A DNA stretch of 47,506 bases, from positions 1 to 47,506 of the forward strand of contig NZ_JAGGKH010000028.1 of NCBI RefSeq assembly GCF_017873565.1, read 5' to 3'. Made by a program: the position numbers and the translations under genes. Positions 31,536 to 38,910 of the stretch are shown here, piece by piece; within the stretch, counting starts at the first letter, position 1; every line of letters starts with the position of its first letter. Source of the DNA: Lederbergia galactosidilytica. Lineage in GTDB: Bacteria; Bacillota; Bacilli; Bacillales; Bacillaceae_C. The notes beneath the pieces are model-generated. The model was not told the DNA's origin. It saw only the letters and a program-made list of their open reading frames with translations, and searched no databases.

Positions 31536-32199
31536 TTGCTTGTCTTTCGTGATTTACCTTATTTTTATCAAAATAGGCTTGTTCGATCTGATCTAACGTA
31601 AAGCCGAATCCATTAATTCCTAAGTTCAAAAAGCATAACCAAGCCATTCTGAAATCAAATTGATTAGATGGGAAACCGTACAACTTCTTAGACTTCTCAA
31701 TTTCCTCCGATGAGTATATTTTTATATATGCGTTGCTTAGAAAGCATGTCATTTCCAGATAGTATCCGGTTAAGTCCCCTGTAAAATCACCTGGATCTAG
31801 TTGTTCCTCATAAATGTAAAGTGCATCATCCCAACCATTTTGAATGGCAATCGACAGGAAGAAGTGAACACCATCAACGAATTCTTCTAGAAGTGGATTT
31901 TCCTTTTCATTAATGCCTGTTCCGTCACAAGCCACACAAACTTCTTTGTTGCCTGTATATCGATTTCCACTAAAAAATCCTTCCCCTTTTCCCTGACAGT
32001 TAGAACATTTTCCACTTGTCCTTGGCGCTCGATCTTCTTTCCAATGCTTAAACCATCGGCCCTCATTAGCAAATTCCGCCAACTCAACTTGCAAAGCAAC
32101 AAATGTATTTGGTACTAGATCCTTTCCTTCTAATCCTTTTTCTTTTCTAATACGCCCATCCAACGTCTTTTGCATTTTAATTAACTTTGCTAGATGCAT
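31525..32199 (-). CDS. all-alpha dUTPase (dUTPase_2/MazG-like) with zinc-knuckle insert, 224 aa
   Basis: It hydrolyses dUTP to keep uracil out of phage DNA. LAKLIKMQKTLDGRIRKEKG, then ALQVELAEFANEGRWFKHWK (metal-binding acids) and EEFVDGVHFFLSIAIQNGWD mark the dimeric all-alpha family. Between them is an insert with CSNCQGKGEGFF and CVACDGTG, a DnaJ-like four-cysteine zinc site not typical of the family. GGGAGTG precedes the chosen ATG (MHLAKL). Confidence 0.85.
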   Translation of the reverse strand: MHLAKLIKMQKTLDGRIRKEKGLEGKDLVPNTFVALQVELAEFANEGRWFKHWKEDRAPRTSGKCSNCQGKGEGFFSGNRYTGNKEVCVACDGTGINEKENPLLEEFVDGVHFFLSIAIQNGWDDALYIYEEQLDPGDFTGDLTGYYLEMTCFLSNAYIKIYSSEEIEKSKKLYGFPSNQFDFRMAWLCFLNLGINGFGFTLDQIEQAYFDKNKVNHERQANGY

Positions 32200-32293
32200 G
32201 TTTTTCACTCCCAATCATTTTTTTAAAGCAGACCTGACAAAAACTACTCCGTTTCCGACTGTGTGTTTTTCCACATTGAAAGCAAGTTTTCAT
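32177..32293 (-). CDS. tiny zinc-finger protein, 38 aa
   Basis: GAAAGGAGCCTAATT precedes the ATG. MKTCFQCGKTHSRKRSSFCQ continues to VC: two CxxC pairs 12 residues apart form a compact zinc finger; the rest is basic. It overlaps the dUTPase start in another frame by 23 bp. Unknown role. Confidence 0.65.
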   Translation of the reverse strand: MKTCFQCGKTHSRKRSSFCQVCFKKMIGSEKHASSKVN

Positions 32294-32338
32294 AATTAGG
32301 CTCCTTTCTATTGGAAGGGCCCTTTAAGAGCCCCTATT

Positions 32339-33046
32339 TTATGCAATGATTATGACTTTCCCATTTTCAATTTCTTCTCCAAGTGCTGCTTGTAAGTAGA
32401 CTTCAATATTCTTCATTGCCTGAAGCTTCCACGCCCCGCCATCTGCTTCAAAAAGCGCACAGCTTGGACCGTTTATCATTCGGAAAATAAATTCGCTTTC
32501 TGGTTGATCTACCTCAACAAATGTGCGATAAGGTTTTAAAACAACTGGGTTAGGTACTTCCACTTGACCAACAGTTGCCACGCCTACTTTAGCTGTAACA
32601 GATTGACTCACACCGTTATCCCCGAAGGTTTTTACGTCCTCTTCTTTGATATTTCCAATGACTTTTAACATCACATCTCGATCATCATTTTTTACGAAAC
32701 AAGACTGCAGCTTAATGTTAAATTTTTCGCTGTCATACCAATTGTCAAAATATATTTCTGGAATTAAGGCTTTAGCTTTTATAAAGTAATCTCTGTTTTT
32801 ATCTGCGTTGATAGATGATTTAATTGTTACCTCGGTGGGACTAACAATGTGAACGATAACTGATTCAGAACTATCAAAATTAGACTTCAAATAACTAATA
32901 AGACTTGATAATGTGTTGACCTCAAATGGACGTAAGGTGGGTACTTCCACTAAATGCAGCTGCTTATCCGAAAAGGTTTGTCCATTTTCCCTATGAATCT
33001 CCGACTTTCCTAAACCGACAATGTACTCAATAGCTTGTTTAATCAT
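32339..33046 (-). CDS. phage early protein, unrecognised, 235 aa
   Basis: It begins MIKQAIEYIVGLGKSEIHRE and is mixed alpha/beta throughout, with SLISYLKSNFDSSESVIVHI, AKVGVATVGQVEVPNPVVLK and a C-terminal EVYLQAALGEEIENGKVIII. It lies between the replication genes and dUTPase. It resembles YfdQ/DUF2303-type phage proteins in length and pattern (an early VEVPTLRPFEVNTL and a beta-rich core), but I am not sure. Confidence 0.7.
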   Translation of the reverse strand: MIKQAIEYIVGLGKSEIHRENGQTFSDKQLHLVEVPTLRPFEVNTLSSLISYLKSNFDSSESVIVHIVSPTEVTIKSSINADKNRDYFIKAKALIPEIYFDNWYDSEKFNIKLQSCFVKNDDRDVMLKVIGNIKEEDVKTFGDNGVSQSVTAKVGVATVGQVEVPNPVVLKPYRTFVEVDQPESEFIFRMINGPSCALFEADGGAWKLQAMKNIEVYLQAALGEEIENGKVIIIA

Positions 33047-33063
33047 TACTTAGCTTCCTCCTT

Positions 33064-33438
33064 TTATTGTCTAAAACTGTAAACTTTAGATCCTGTATCT
33101 TCTTTGATTTCACCAGTTTCCATATCTGCATATGTTTGACCTTTAATACCTGATTTCAGTTCTTGCCCCGTGACCTGGCCATTTTCGTCATGATCCATGA
33201 TGATTTTGGACTCAAGCTTCTTGGCAGGAGCTAATCTAGTTTTAGCTTGAACACTTGCCAAAATGACGTCTCTTGCTTCATCAGCCGTTAGAGTGACTTC
33301 TAAGCTAATTTTCCTTTTCGTTGTTGGTTCAGTGTTTAGATCAGCTATATTTTCCAAAACACGTTGAAGCTCCAAGTTAAAGCGTTCTGAAACAGCCCCA
33401 TCTGCGAATTCATTTAAATCAACAATTTGTTTTGACAT
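33064..33438 (-). CDS. phage protein of the 'replication terminator protein' type, 124 aa
   Basis: Start at MSKQIVDLNEFADGAVSERF, after AAAGGAAGATTGTC. Conserved blocks FNLELQRVLENIADLNTEPT, LEVTLTADEARDVILASVQA and GQVTGQELKSGIKGQTYADM match small proteins often annotated with this name in Bacillus phages. That name is unlikely to reflect a tested function. It pairs with the preceding 235-aa gene. Confidence 0.7.
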   Translation of the reverse strand: MSKQIVDLNEFADGAVSERFNLELQRVLENIADLNTEPTTKRKISLEVTLTADEARDVILASVQAKTRLAPAKKLESKIIMDHDENGQVTGQELKSGIKGQTYADMETGEIKEDTGSKVYSFRQ

Positions 33439-33451
33439 GACAATCTTCCTT

Positions 33452-33880
33452 TCAATACTCTTTTTTATAAACACCCACAATGCACGGAAATTGTTTTTGT
33501 TCCTTTCGCCAATCTCGAAAATTTATGAATCTATTACCGACTGCCATCATATAATCTAGGGATAGCTCATGGCAGTTGAGTGGCTGCTTTCCGGTTCTAG
33601 AGAAAAAATATAACTTGGCATCTGCTGGGCTTCCAGCATAAACAAAGGCAAATGTGTTAACGGCATACTTGATGGAATATATTTTGATTTTGCTAAATCC
33701 TAAATAATTGCTCTGAATCATTTGATCTAGTTTTTCGGCATCGATCGGCATTCGTTCCAGCACCGAATCATCATCATTGGTACTGATCTTGCCCTCTTGA
33801 AGTAATAAAAGTATGTAATGGGCTAAAGTGGATTCTTCGTACTTGATCGCGTCCTCATACAGCTCGCGTATGGTAGGCAT
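33452..33880 (-). CDS. hypothetical phage protein, 142 aa
   Basis: It overlaps the DnaB gene end by 26 bp. MPTIRELYEDAIKYEESTLA and LLLLQEGKISTNDDDSVLER form a helical N-terminus; the C-terminal part (KIYSIKYAVNTFAFVYAGSP, DAKLYFFSRTGKQPLNCHEL) is beta-rich. Common beside phage replication genes; role unknown. Confidence 0.65.
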   Translation of the reverse strand: MPTIRELYEDAIKYEESTLAHYILLLLQEGKISTNDDDSVLERMPIDAEKLDQMIQSNYLGFSKIKIYSIKYAVNTFAFVYAGSPADAKLYFFSRTGKQPLNCHELSLDYMMAVGNRFINFRDWRKEQKQFPCIVGVYKKEY

Positions 33881-35108
33881 CTAGTATTTCTCCTGTAAAT
33901 TCGTTATAGATTGTGGATACCGTTCCAATTGGACCGTTACGCTGCTTGGCTACGATAATTTCTAATTGTTTGTTATCGGAATCCTTGTCATAATACTTTT
34001 CCCGATATAGGAACATAACGACATCCGCATCCTGTTCAACACTTCCTGAATCCCTGATGTCTGATAGAAAAGGACGCTTATCTGCTCTTTCATCAACCTT
34101 TCTAGAAAGTTGAGATAATACAACTACCGGACAATTGAACTCCTTTGCCATGCCCTTAAGATCTCTAGAAATCTCTGTAACTTGAGCATTAGCATTTCCA
34201 TTGTGGTGATGTAACGGGCGTATAAGAGTCATATAATCGATGATAAGGATTGGCTTTTTATCTGGGTATTGGTGCATCTGTTTTCTTGCCTTCGCTCTCA
34301 TCTCTGCCACTGTTTGTCCAGCACCATCAAATATTTGTATGTTTGTTTCAGTAACACGGCCAACTATGTGTGACCAGTTCTCTTTTTGACTAGGAGTTAA
34401 ACTCTTGTATGGATCGCGCATTTTCATTCGGTTAATCCCACCAGTGGAGGCAATTAATCGGTCAGTCAAACTTTTCTCTGGCATTTCCAGTGAAAAAATT
34501 AAGGGTAGGTGGTTGTTCCACCCGGCCTGCTTAGCAAAATGTAACATCACATCCGATTTCCCCATCGAGGGTCTTGCTGCCACTATGGTAAGTTCTCCGT
34601 TCTGGAAACCATTTGTCATATCATCTAGGCGCTTAATCCCTGTCAATACGCCTTTTGGCTGTGAAGTCTGTTTCCATGGAGCTTCAAACACTCTTACTAG
34701 TGCATCTGCTATGGAAGTGTGATCATCATCCCGAACTTCGTTGATTGCATCCAAACTTGATATGACCTTAGCAATCTCCCAATCTTCTTCTTTCGCAATC
34801 GAAAGAATGTTTTTCTTCTCGCGTTCTTTCCATGCATCCAGCACAAGCTGTTCATATTCTTCCACCTTTTGCGGATTAGCCAAACTGATCAAGTCGTTTA
34901 TGTAGCTTGCTCCACCAAAGCTTTCCAAATTCGATTCGATTGATAGAGTAGCAATATCAACAGAATTTCCTTTCCCTACAAGGTTTTTCATGCTTGCAAA
35001 TAAAGCAATGTGCCAAGCTTGTTCAAACTGACTAGCTTTCAATCCAGAATCATTAATCAAATAATTTTCCTTAAGCAACGTTCCTAGGTAAGCTTGTTCA
35101 ACTTTCAT
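33855..35108 (-). CDS. dnaB: replicative DNA helicase, DnaB family, 417 aa
   Basis: This is the hexameric helicase for phage replication. The N-terminal DnaB domain (EQAYLGTLLKENYLINDSGL) is followed by a RecA-like core: Walker A AARPSMGKSDVMLHFAKQAG, Walker B PILIIDYMTLIRP, SQLSRKVDERADKRPFLSDI and GSVEQDADVVMFLYRE. GGGGAGGATTGGGA precedes the chosen ATG (MKVEQAY). It overlaps the initiator gene by 4 bp. Confidence 0.93.
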   Translation of the reverse strand: MKVEQAYLGTLLKENYLINDSGLKASQFEQAWHIALFASMKNLVGKGNSVDIATLSIESNLESFGGASYINDLISLANPQKVEEYEQLVLDAWKEREKKNILSIAKEEDWEIAKVISSLDAINEVRDDDHTSIADALVRVFEAPWKQTSQPKGVLTGIKRLDDMTNGFQNGELTIVAARPSMGKSDVMLHFAKQAGWNNHLPLIFSLEMPEKSLTDRLIASTGGINRMKMRDPYKSLTPSQKENWSHIVGRVTETNIQIFDGAGQTVAEMRAKARKQMHQYPDKKPILIIDYMTLIRPLHHHNGNANAQVTEISRDLKGMAKEFNCPVVVLSQLSRKVDERADKRPFLSDIRDSGSVEQDADVVMFLYREKYYDKDSDNKQLEIIVAKQRNGPIGTVSTIYNEFTGEILDAYHTRAV

Positions 35109-35851
35109 TCCCAATCCTCCCCGGCATTTATGTCATATGAAAATGGTGCTGGACTACCTGGTCCCGGCGGATCCTTCTTGCCGACATCTTGATTTAAATA
35201 ACTTTCGAATTTAGTTCCGAATAAAGTATCTGGTCTAAGGAATTTATTCATTTTTCCATCGTTTTTCCATTCGGTAACCTTGATATCAACTACCTTTTTA
35301 AAATCTTCAAGAGTGAAACCATCGTTCCAACGTGCCCTTATGTGTTTCCTAGTTGATTTCGTAGAATCTTTATAATTTTTATCAGCTGCGTGGTTGAGAT
35401 AGGATACTATCTCGACATAAGGTATTAAAGAACTCTCTGTAGAACTCTCTGGTAATGGTTTGTTCATTTTGGACAGCCCTACTGTTCTTTTTGAACACAT
35501 CGACTGTTCATTTTGAACAGATGGACTGTTCAGTCCTTTTAACATGTCGTAGTTGATCCGATACCACTTTGTTTTATCAATGGCGAGTTTATTAAAATTC
35601 GAAACAATAATATAATCAGCATTCTCTAATTTTGTAATAGTTCTACGAATAGTACTTATAGACCAAAACGGAAATTGTTTTTGCCAATCCTCATACGTGT
35701 TATAAACCCATTTGTGACCTTCTCTCGTTTTGCCGTTACTATTAACCCAATAATGGAGTTGTTGAATGATAATTGATTCATTTAGCCCCAGATGGATCGC
35801 TAGAGAAGGCAAAATGACTAAAGGGTGTTCATCAAAAAGTAACTTACTCAT
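35105..35851 (-). CDS. phage replication initiation protein, 248 aa
   Basis: The N-terminal winged helix (QQLHYWVNSNGKTREGHKWV, FWSISTIRRTITKLENADYI) and the C-terminal phage-conserved domain (IVSYLNHAADKNYKDSTKST, FLRPDTLFGTKFESYLNQ) are typical of DnaD-like initiators that load DnaB. The replication origin is often inside or near such genes. The start is at ATG 35851 after GGGGGAAG. A strong inverted repeat lies just upstream (35876-35905). Confidence 0.85.
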   Translation of the reverse strand: MSKLLFDEHPLVILPSLAIHLGLNESIIIQQLHYWVNSNGKTREGHKWVYNTYEDWQKQFPFWSISTIRRTITKLENADYIIVSNFNKLAIDKTKWYRINYDMLKGLNSPSVQNEQSMCSKRTVGLSKMNKPLPESSTESSLIPYVEIVSYLNHAADKNYKDSTKSTRKHIRARWNDGFTLEDFKKVVDIKVTEWKNDGKMNKFLRPDTLFGTKFESYLNQDVGKKDPPGPGSPAPFSYDINAGEDWE

Positions 35852-35871
35852 TTCATACACTTCCCCCTTTG

Positions 35872-35960
35872 TTGCACTCCACTACAGCATTTGCTATAAT
35901 GGAGTTAGTATATTGAGCCCTGCAGTAAGTTGAGTTGCCCCTCATCTTGCTGCTTTTTTG
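35872..35960 (+). ncRNA. candidate antisense RNA with sigma-A promoter and terminator
   Basis: On the plus strand TTGCAC (35872-35877) and TATAAT (35895-35900) are exactly 17 bp apart. About 20 bp after the expected start a hairpin (GCAGTAAG...CTTGCTGC, with inner TGAG/CTCA) ends in six T residues near 35960. The RNA of about 55 nt is antisense to the 3' end of the 32-aa membrane peptide gene 35942-36040. The promoter also overlaps a 30-bp inverted repeat (35876-35905). It resembles the 3'-overlapping layout of Bacillus type I toxin-antitoxin pairs. Confidence 0.55.
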
Positions 35961-36040
35961 TTTTCTTTTAAGAATCGTCCTAGCATAAAGCCAAATGCCA
36001 GTGCTGCACATGTGATTAGCCACATTCCGAATAAATCCAT
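35942..36040 (-). CDS. tiny membrane peptide, 32 aa
   Basis: GAGGGGGATGTTTG precedes the ATG. MDLFGMWLITCAALAFGFML is one hydrophobic helix, followed by GRFLKENKKAAR. In size and layout it resembles type I toxin peptides (BsrE/BsrG class) and also small DUF3789-type phage membrane proteins. Its 3' end is opposed by the candidate RNA at 35872-35960. Its ATG overlaps the stop of the previous ORF by one base. Confidence 0.55.
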   Translation of the reverse strand: MDLFGMWLITCAALAFGFMLGRFLKENKKAAR

Positions 36041-36201
36041 CAAACATCCCCCTCAATCGGTTCAAATCGCAATTGCTCATATCGTTTCGTTAATTCCTTA
36101 ACGATTTGTTCGCAAGTGAATAATCCAGGCTTATCCTTATGTACTTCCAAGATGCATCTTGCCCAATTACCCAATTCTTGGTATTTCTCGTTTATATCCA
36201 A
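36040..36201 (-). CDS. hypothetical early protein, 53 aa, TTG start
   Basis: TTG at 36199-36201 follows GGAGGTTTCATCTTT. The product begins MDINEKYQELGNWARCILEV and continues KPGLFTCEQIVKELTKRYEQ, a small acidic helical protein. It is coupled to both neighbours (10-bp overlap upstream, 1-base overlap with the next ATG). Unknown. Confidence 0.55.
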   Translation of the reverse strand: MDINEKYQELGNWARCILEVHKDKPGLFTCEQIVKELTKRYEQLRFEPIEGDV

Positions 36202-36455
36202 AAGATGAAACCTCCAATCAAAGTTGTTAAGTTCTGTACCACCGTTGGAACGTCAACTCCGTAAATTAAAGCGATTGCTATTTCTTGGGTCTGTGTAACG
36301 TTACACCATCTGATTAAGTCATCAGCTTTCAGAACCAATTTGTTGTTCTCTAATTTAGAAATCGTGCTCCTTGGCAAATGCATTAGCTCTGCCATAGTTT
36401 CTTGACTAAACCCCGCAAATTTTCGCGTTTTTCTCAACGCTACCCCTAAATTCAT
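36192..36455 (-). CDS. XRE-family regulator, 87 aa
   Basis: MNLGVALRKTRKFAGFSQET, MAELMHLPRSTISKLENNKL and VLKADDLIRWCN form a full Cro/CI helix-turn-helix. The hydrophobic C-terminus (NLTTLIGGFIFWI) could be a membrane or dimer segment. Two adjoining 17-bp palindromes (36479-36512) directly upstream are likely its own operators. Confidence 0.8.
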   Translation of the reverse strand: MNLGVALRKTRKFAGFSQETMAELMHLPRSTISKLENNKLVLKADDLIRWCNVTQTQEIAIALIYGVDVPTVVQNLTTLIGGFIFWI

Positions 36456-36478
36456 TTCACCTACTCACCCCCTTAAAA

Positions 36479-36512
36479 TGTTCCAAATTTGAACATGTTC
36501 CAATTTGGAACA
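36479..36512. promoter_or_regulatory. two abutting 17-bp palindromic operators
   Basis: TGTTCCAAATTTGAACA (36479-36495) and TGTTCCAATTTGGAACA (36496-36512) are adjoining near-perfect palindromes. They lie upstream of the XRE gene and downstream of the excisionase-like gene. Confidence 0.65.
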
Positions 36513-36543
36513 GACAACCGTCTCAATACCTAGTAAACTTAAG

Positions 36544-36831
36544 TTAAGAGATTAGTTGATTTGCCTGTTGATCAATCCAGTTCATAAGGGCTGTGTATGG
36601 GATTCTAATTTTGTTTCCTTCCCTAAAACAGGGGAATCCATTTACTTCTGCTTGTTGACAAAGTTCATATGTGGCTGTGCGTCCGATTCTTAAGATTTTG
36701 GCAGCTTCGGGCACTGTTAAAAATCTTGGAACCTCGTTATAGCCATGTTTTTCTAAAAGCAAAGCAATATCTTTTAAGTGCTTTTCATTTTCTTCGCGTA
36801 CAATTTGACGAATGGTTTCTTCAAATGACAT
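36544..36831 (-). CDS. excisionase-family helix-turn-helix protein, 95 aa
   Basis: PRFLTVPEAAKILRIGRTAT, YELCQQAEVNGFPCFREGNK and IRIPYTALMNWIDQQ form the MerR-like winged helix of the HTH_17/excisionase family; a helical N-terminus precedes it. It may direct excision with the integrase or act as an early regulator. AGAAAGGTGATG precedes the ATG. Confidence 0.8.
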   Translation of the reverse strand: MSFEETIRQIVREENEKHLKDIALLLEKHGYNEVPRFLTVPEAAKILRIGRTATYELCQQAEVNGFPCFREGNKIRIPYTALMNWIDQQANQLIS

Positions 36832-36891
36832 TTAGAACATCACCTTTCTAAGAATCTTAGGTATTCAGCAACATTTTTTGCGATCTTTATT

Positions 36892-36917
36892 AAAAAAAAG
36901 TTGAGGCTCTCACCTCG
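36892..36917 (-). terminator. early leader terminator
   Basis: On the minus strand GAGGT-GAGA-GCCTC is followed by AAC and eight T residues. It lies between the Cro-like and excisionase-like genes, so the early leftward transcript meets it early. Confidence 0.6.
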
Positions 36918-37083
36918 AAATTTATATATGGTTTTATCTTTAAAACAGCTCCTTTTTGTTGTAAGTTCTGATGATCATCACGGATCATGATTGCCAAATT
37001 CAGGATAAGAGATTTAGACTAAGCCCAGATCGCAAAGGCAGTTAGATTCATATGTGCCCCCTTTCAAAAGGTTTTAGCAACCA
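36918..37083. other. early leader region, no firm gene
   Basis: After the Cro-like gene a GAAAGGGGGCACAT site precedes an ATG (37052) for a 10-codon ORF (MNLTAFAIWA then TAG). In the same frame the reading continues open for about 40 codons to the terminator, so it is either a leader peptide or a small gene with a premature stop. Confidence 0.4.
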
Positions 37084-37302
37084 TTAGTTGCAATTAACTT
37101 CAAAAAAAATGGTCCAATTAAGATCAAGAACTTTTGCGATAGATTTGGCTACATCTACAGATGGTCTGCGGTCGCCTTTTTCTATCATACCGTAGTATTG
37201 TCTAGTTATTGATTTATTTATTTTTTCTACTACATCTTGATGTGACATTTTTTTCTTATTACGTGCCTCCATCAAGGTGATAGTTAATTCCTTTTTGGTC
37301 AT
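37084..37302 (-). CDS. Cro-like XRE regulator, 72 aa
   Basis: LMEARNKKKMSHQDVVEKIN, KSITRQYYGMIEKGDRRPSV and DVAKSIAKVLDLNWTIFFEV form one Cro/CI helix-turn-helix. It is the first leftward early gene, divergent from the repressor and separated from it by operators 37319-37425, the lambda-like switch layout. Confidence 0.85.
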   Translation of the reverse strand: MTKKELTITLMEARNKKKMSHQDVVEKINKSITRQYYGMIEKGDRRPSVDVAKSIAKVLDLNWTIFFEVNCN

Positions 37303-37318
37303 TTAAACACCACCTATT

Positions 37319-37432
37319 AGCAACTAACGGTTGCTTTATGATTATTATTATACGCTACTTTTGGTTGCTGTCAAGTAAAAATGCAACTTTTTGTTTCCTT
37401 TACTTAAAAGCAACTCATTGTTGCTATATAAT
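37319..37432. promoter_or_regulatory. genetic switch: four 17-bp operators and divergent promoters
   Basis: AGCAACTAACGGTTGCT (37319) and AGCAACTCATTGTTGCT (37409) are palindromes with five-base centres; CGCTACTTTTGGTTGCT (37353) and TGCAACTTTTTGTTTCC (37382) are weaker copies. The leftward promoter is TTGACA (37369-37374), 16 bp, TATAAT (37347-37352), with the second operator exactly filling the spacer. The rightward TATAAT (37427-37432) abuts the fourth operator. Confidence 0.8.
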
Positions 37433-37465
37433 ATTATTATGATAAGTGAAGAAAGGGCAGTGGAT

Positions 37466-37837
37466 ATGTTTTCTAAAAGGCTTAAACTTTTAAGAACAAA
37501 TAAAAAATTAACCCAACAAAATATGGCAAATTTTTTAGGAATAACAAGGCAAGGGTATGCCAAATATGAAACCGGACAAAGTGAGCCGGATAATGAAACA
37601 ATAAAAAAACTTGCTGATTTTTTCGATGTTTCAACTGATTATCTTCTGGGAAGAACGGATAAGCCGAATGAGGAAAAAACTGCCGAAGAAATATATGAAG
37701 ACCCTGATTTTCAATATGCCATGAGGAGCGCACAAGGACTTTCTGAAGAAAGTAAACAAAAGGTTTTTGATTTTATTGAGATGATGAAAGAAGTTGAAAA
37801 GGCACGAAATAAGAGCAAACCAAAAAAAAACAAATAA
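37466..37837 (+). CDS. CI-like phage repressor (XRE, ImmR type), 123 aa
   Basis: MFSKRLKLLRTNKKLTQQNM, GITRQGYAKYETGQSEPDN and DFFDVSTDYLLGRTDKPNEE are the classic ImmR/CI helix-turn-helix. The C-terminal helix (SEESKQKVFDFIEMMKEVEK) lacks a LexA-type self-cleaving domain, so inactivation should rely on the ImmA/IrrE protease next door. I chose the ATG after GAAAGGGCAGTGGAT. An upstream in-frame ATG lies in the operators. Confidence 0.88.
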   Translation: MFSKRLKLLRTNKKLTQQNMANFLGITRQGYAKYETGQSEPDNETIKKLADFFDVSTDYLLGRTDKPNEEKTAEEIYEDPDFQYAMRSAQGLSEESKQKVFDFIEMMKEVEKARNKSKPKKNK

Positions 37838-37877
37838 ATATAATTGCCCTATTAGGGCTTTTCTTATAGAGTTATAA

Positions 37878-37891
37878 AGAACATACGTTTG
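37878..37891 (+). promoter_or_regulatory. putative LexA (SOS) box before the ImmA/IrrE gene
   Basis: AGAACATACGTTTG matches the Bacillus LexA consensus (CGAAC-RNRY-GTTYG/C) at all but one or two positions. It lies just upstream of the protease gene's ribosome site, so SOS induction could raise the protease and destroy the repressor. Confidence 0.5.
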
Positions 37892-37912
37892 TAAAAAAAG
37901 GGGATGTATCAA

Positions 37913-38518
37913 TTGGGTTTTATAATGACTGATTTAGAGGTGGATATAATGAATCTGTTTTTAGATATGGACATTCATAAGCCGCAAGATATTGATATTT
38001 GGAAGGTTGCTAAAGAATTAGATATCTGGATCCACTACTACGAAGATGAAAGTAAAGTCACTAAATTTAATGGGAGTTATTACATACTTTTAAACAATGA
38101 ATTATCACCTCAAGAAGAGTATCAAGATTTTGCACATGAACTTGGCCATGCGATTAGACATGTGGGAAATCAACATAAATTAAGACATGCATTCAGAAAA
38201 TTACAGGAACACCAAGCTAATAACTTTATGTATCAATTTTGTGTACCTACATTCATGCTACAAGAATATGAGATTGCTAATTATTACAATGTTGAGGACG
38301 GCATTCCAATTATCGCAAAAGATTTCAATGTTACGAAAGAATTTGCTAGGAAGCGACTTATTCAGTTCAGAAATAAAATTCAGCAAGCCAAGCTGGATGC
38401 GGAACACAGGGAATTTATGGAATCGCTCTATCCGAAGGCTCCTCCCTATAGCAAGGAAACTATGAAGGTTATGGAGGAATTATCATCTATCTTATATAAG
38501 AAAGGACTGAAAAAATAA
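37913..38518 (+). CDS. ImmA/IrrE-family metalloprotease, about 201 aa
   Basis: The zinc site DFAHELGHAIRH (HExxH) is clear, followed by FRKLQEHQANNFMYQFCVPT (third ligand Glu/His region) and FNVTKEFARKRLI. ImmA-type proteases cleave their paired repressor, inducing the element. The TTG start is best spaced from AAGGGG; ATG at 37904 or 37925 is possible. Adjacent to the repressor and preceded by a LexA-like box. Confidence 0.88.
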   Translation: MGFIMTDLEVDIMNLFLDMDIHKPQDIDIWKVAKELDIWIHYYEDESKVTKFNGSYYILLNNELSPQEEYQDFAHELGHAIRHVGNQHKLRHAFRKLQEHQANNFMYQFCVPTFMLQEYEIANYYNVEDGIPIIAKDFNVTKEFARKRLIQFRNKIQQAKLDAEHREFMESLYPKAPPYSKETMKVMEELSSILYKKGLKK

Positions 38519-38898
38519 TGCCACAGCAACGACTGTACTATGAATATGAAAATGGAGACCTAATCCCATATTGGTATGCTCTAACTTTTGATCTCTGTGA
38601 AATAGATTGGGACAAACCCGCATATTACTTTGAAGTAATAAAACCATTTGAATACATAGAGAGAATAGAGTTTGATGAATCATTGATTAGCATGTCGATA
38701 CAGCTGGCTGATTTTATTTTTAATGTTAATTATCCCAACAGAATTGGCATTAACCTTAAAAGTATTAAAAAGAGAATAGAAAAGCATGGGGTGGATCCGT
38801 ATATAGTTCAACAATTTATATTATCGACGCCGGAATTAAATGATTTTCTTATGTTTTTACCACAGGAAAGAAAACAAGATTTTATTACGATTTGTTGA
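38518..38898 (+). CDS. hypothetical lysogeny-module protein, 126 aa
   Basis: Its ATG overlaps the protease stop (TAATG), so it is coupled to it. MPQQRLYYEYENGDLIPYWY and FEVIKPFEYIERIEFDESLI suggest a small beta-rich protein with aromatic residues. It is in the same unit as the protease and integrase. No family recognised; it may work with the protease. Confidence 0.65.
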   Translation: MPQQRLYYEYENGDLIPYWYALTFDLCEIDWDKPAYYFEVIKPFEYIERIEFDESLISMSIQLADFIFNVNYPNRIGINLKSIKKRIEKHGVDPYIVQQFILSTPELNDFLMFLPQERKQDFITIC

Positions 38899-38910
38899 GG
38901 GGGATAAGAC

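Noticed and set aside
37348-37912. Minus-strand ORFs opposite the repressor
   Set aside because: They are antisense shadows of the repressor gene and contain its operator region.
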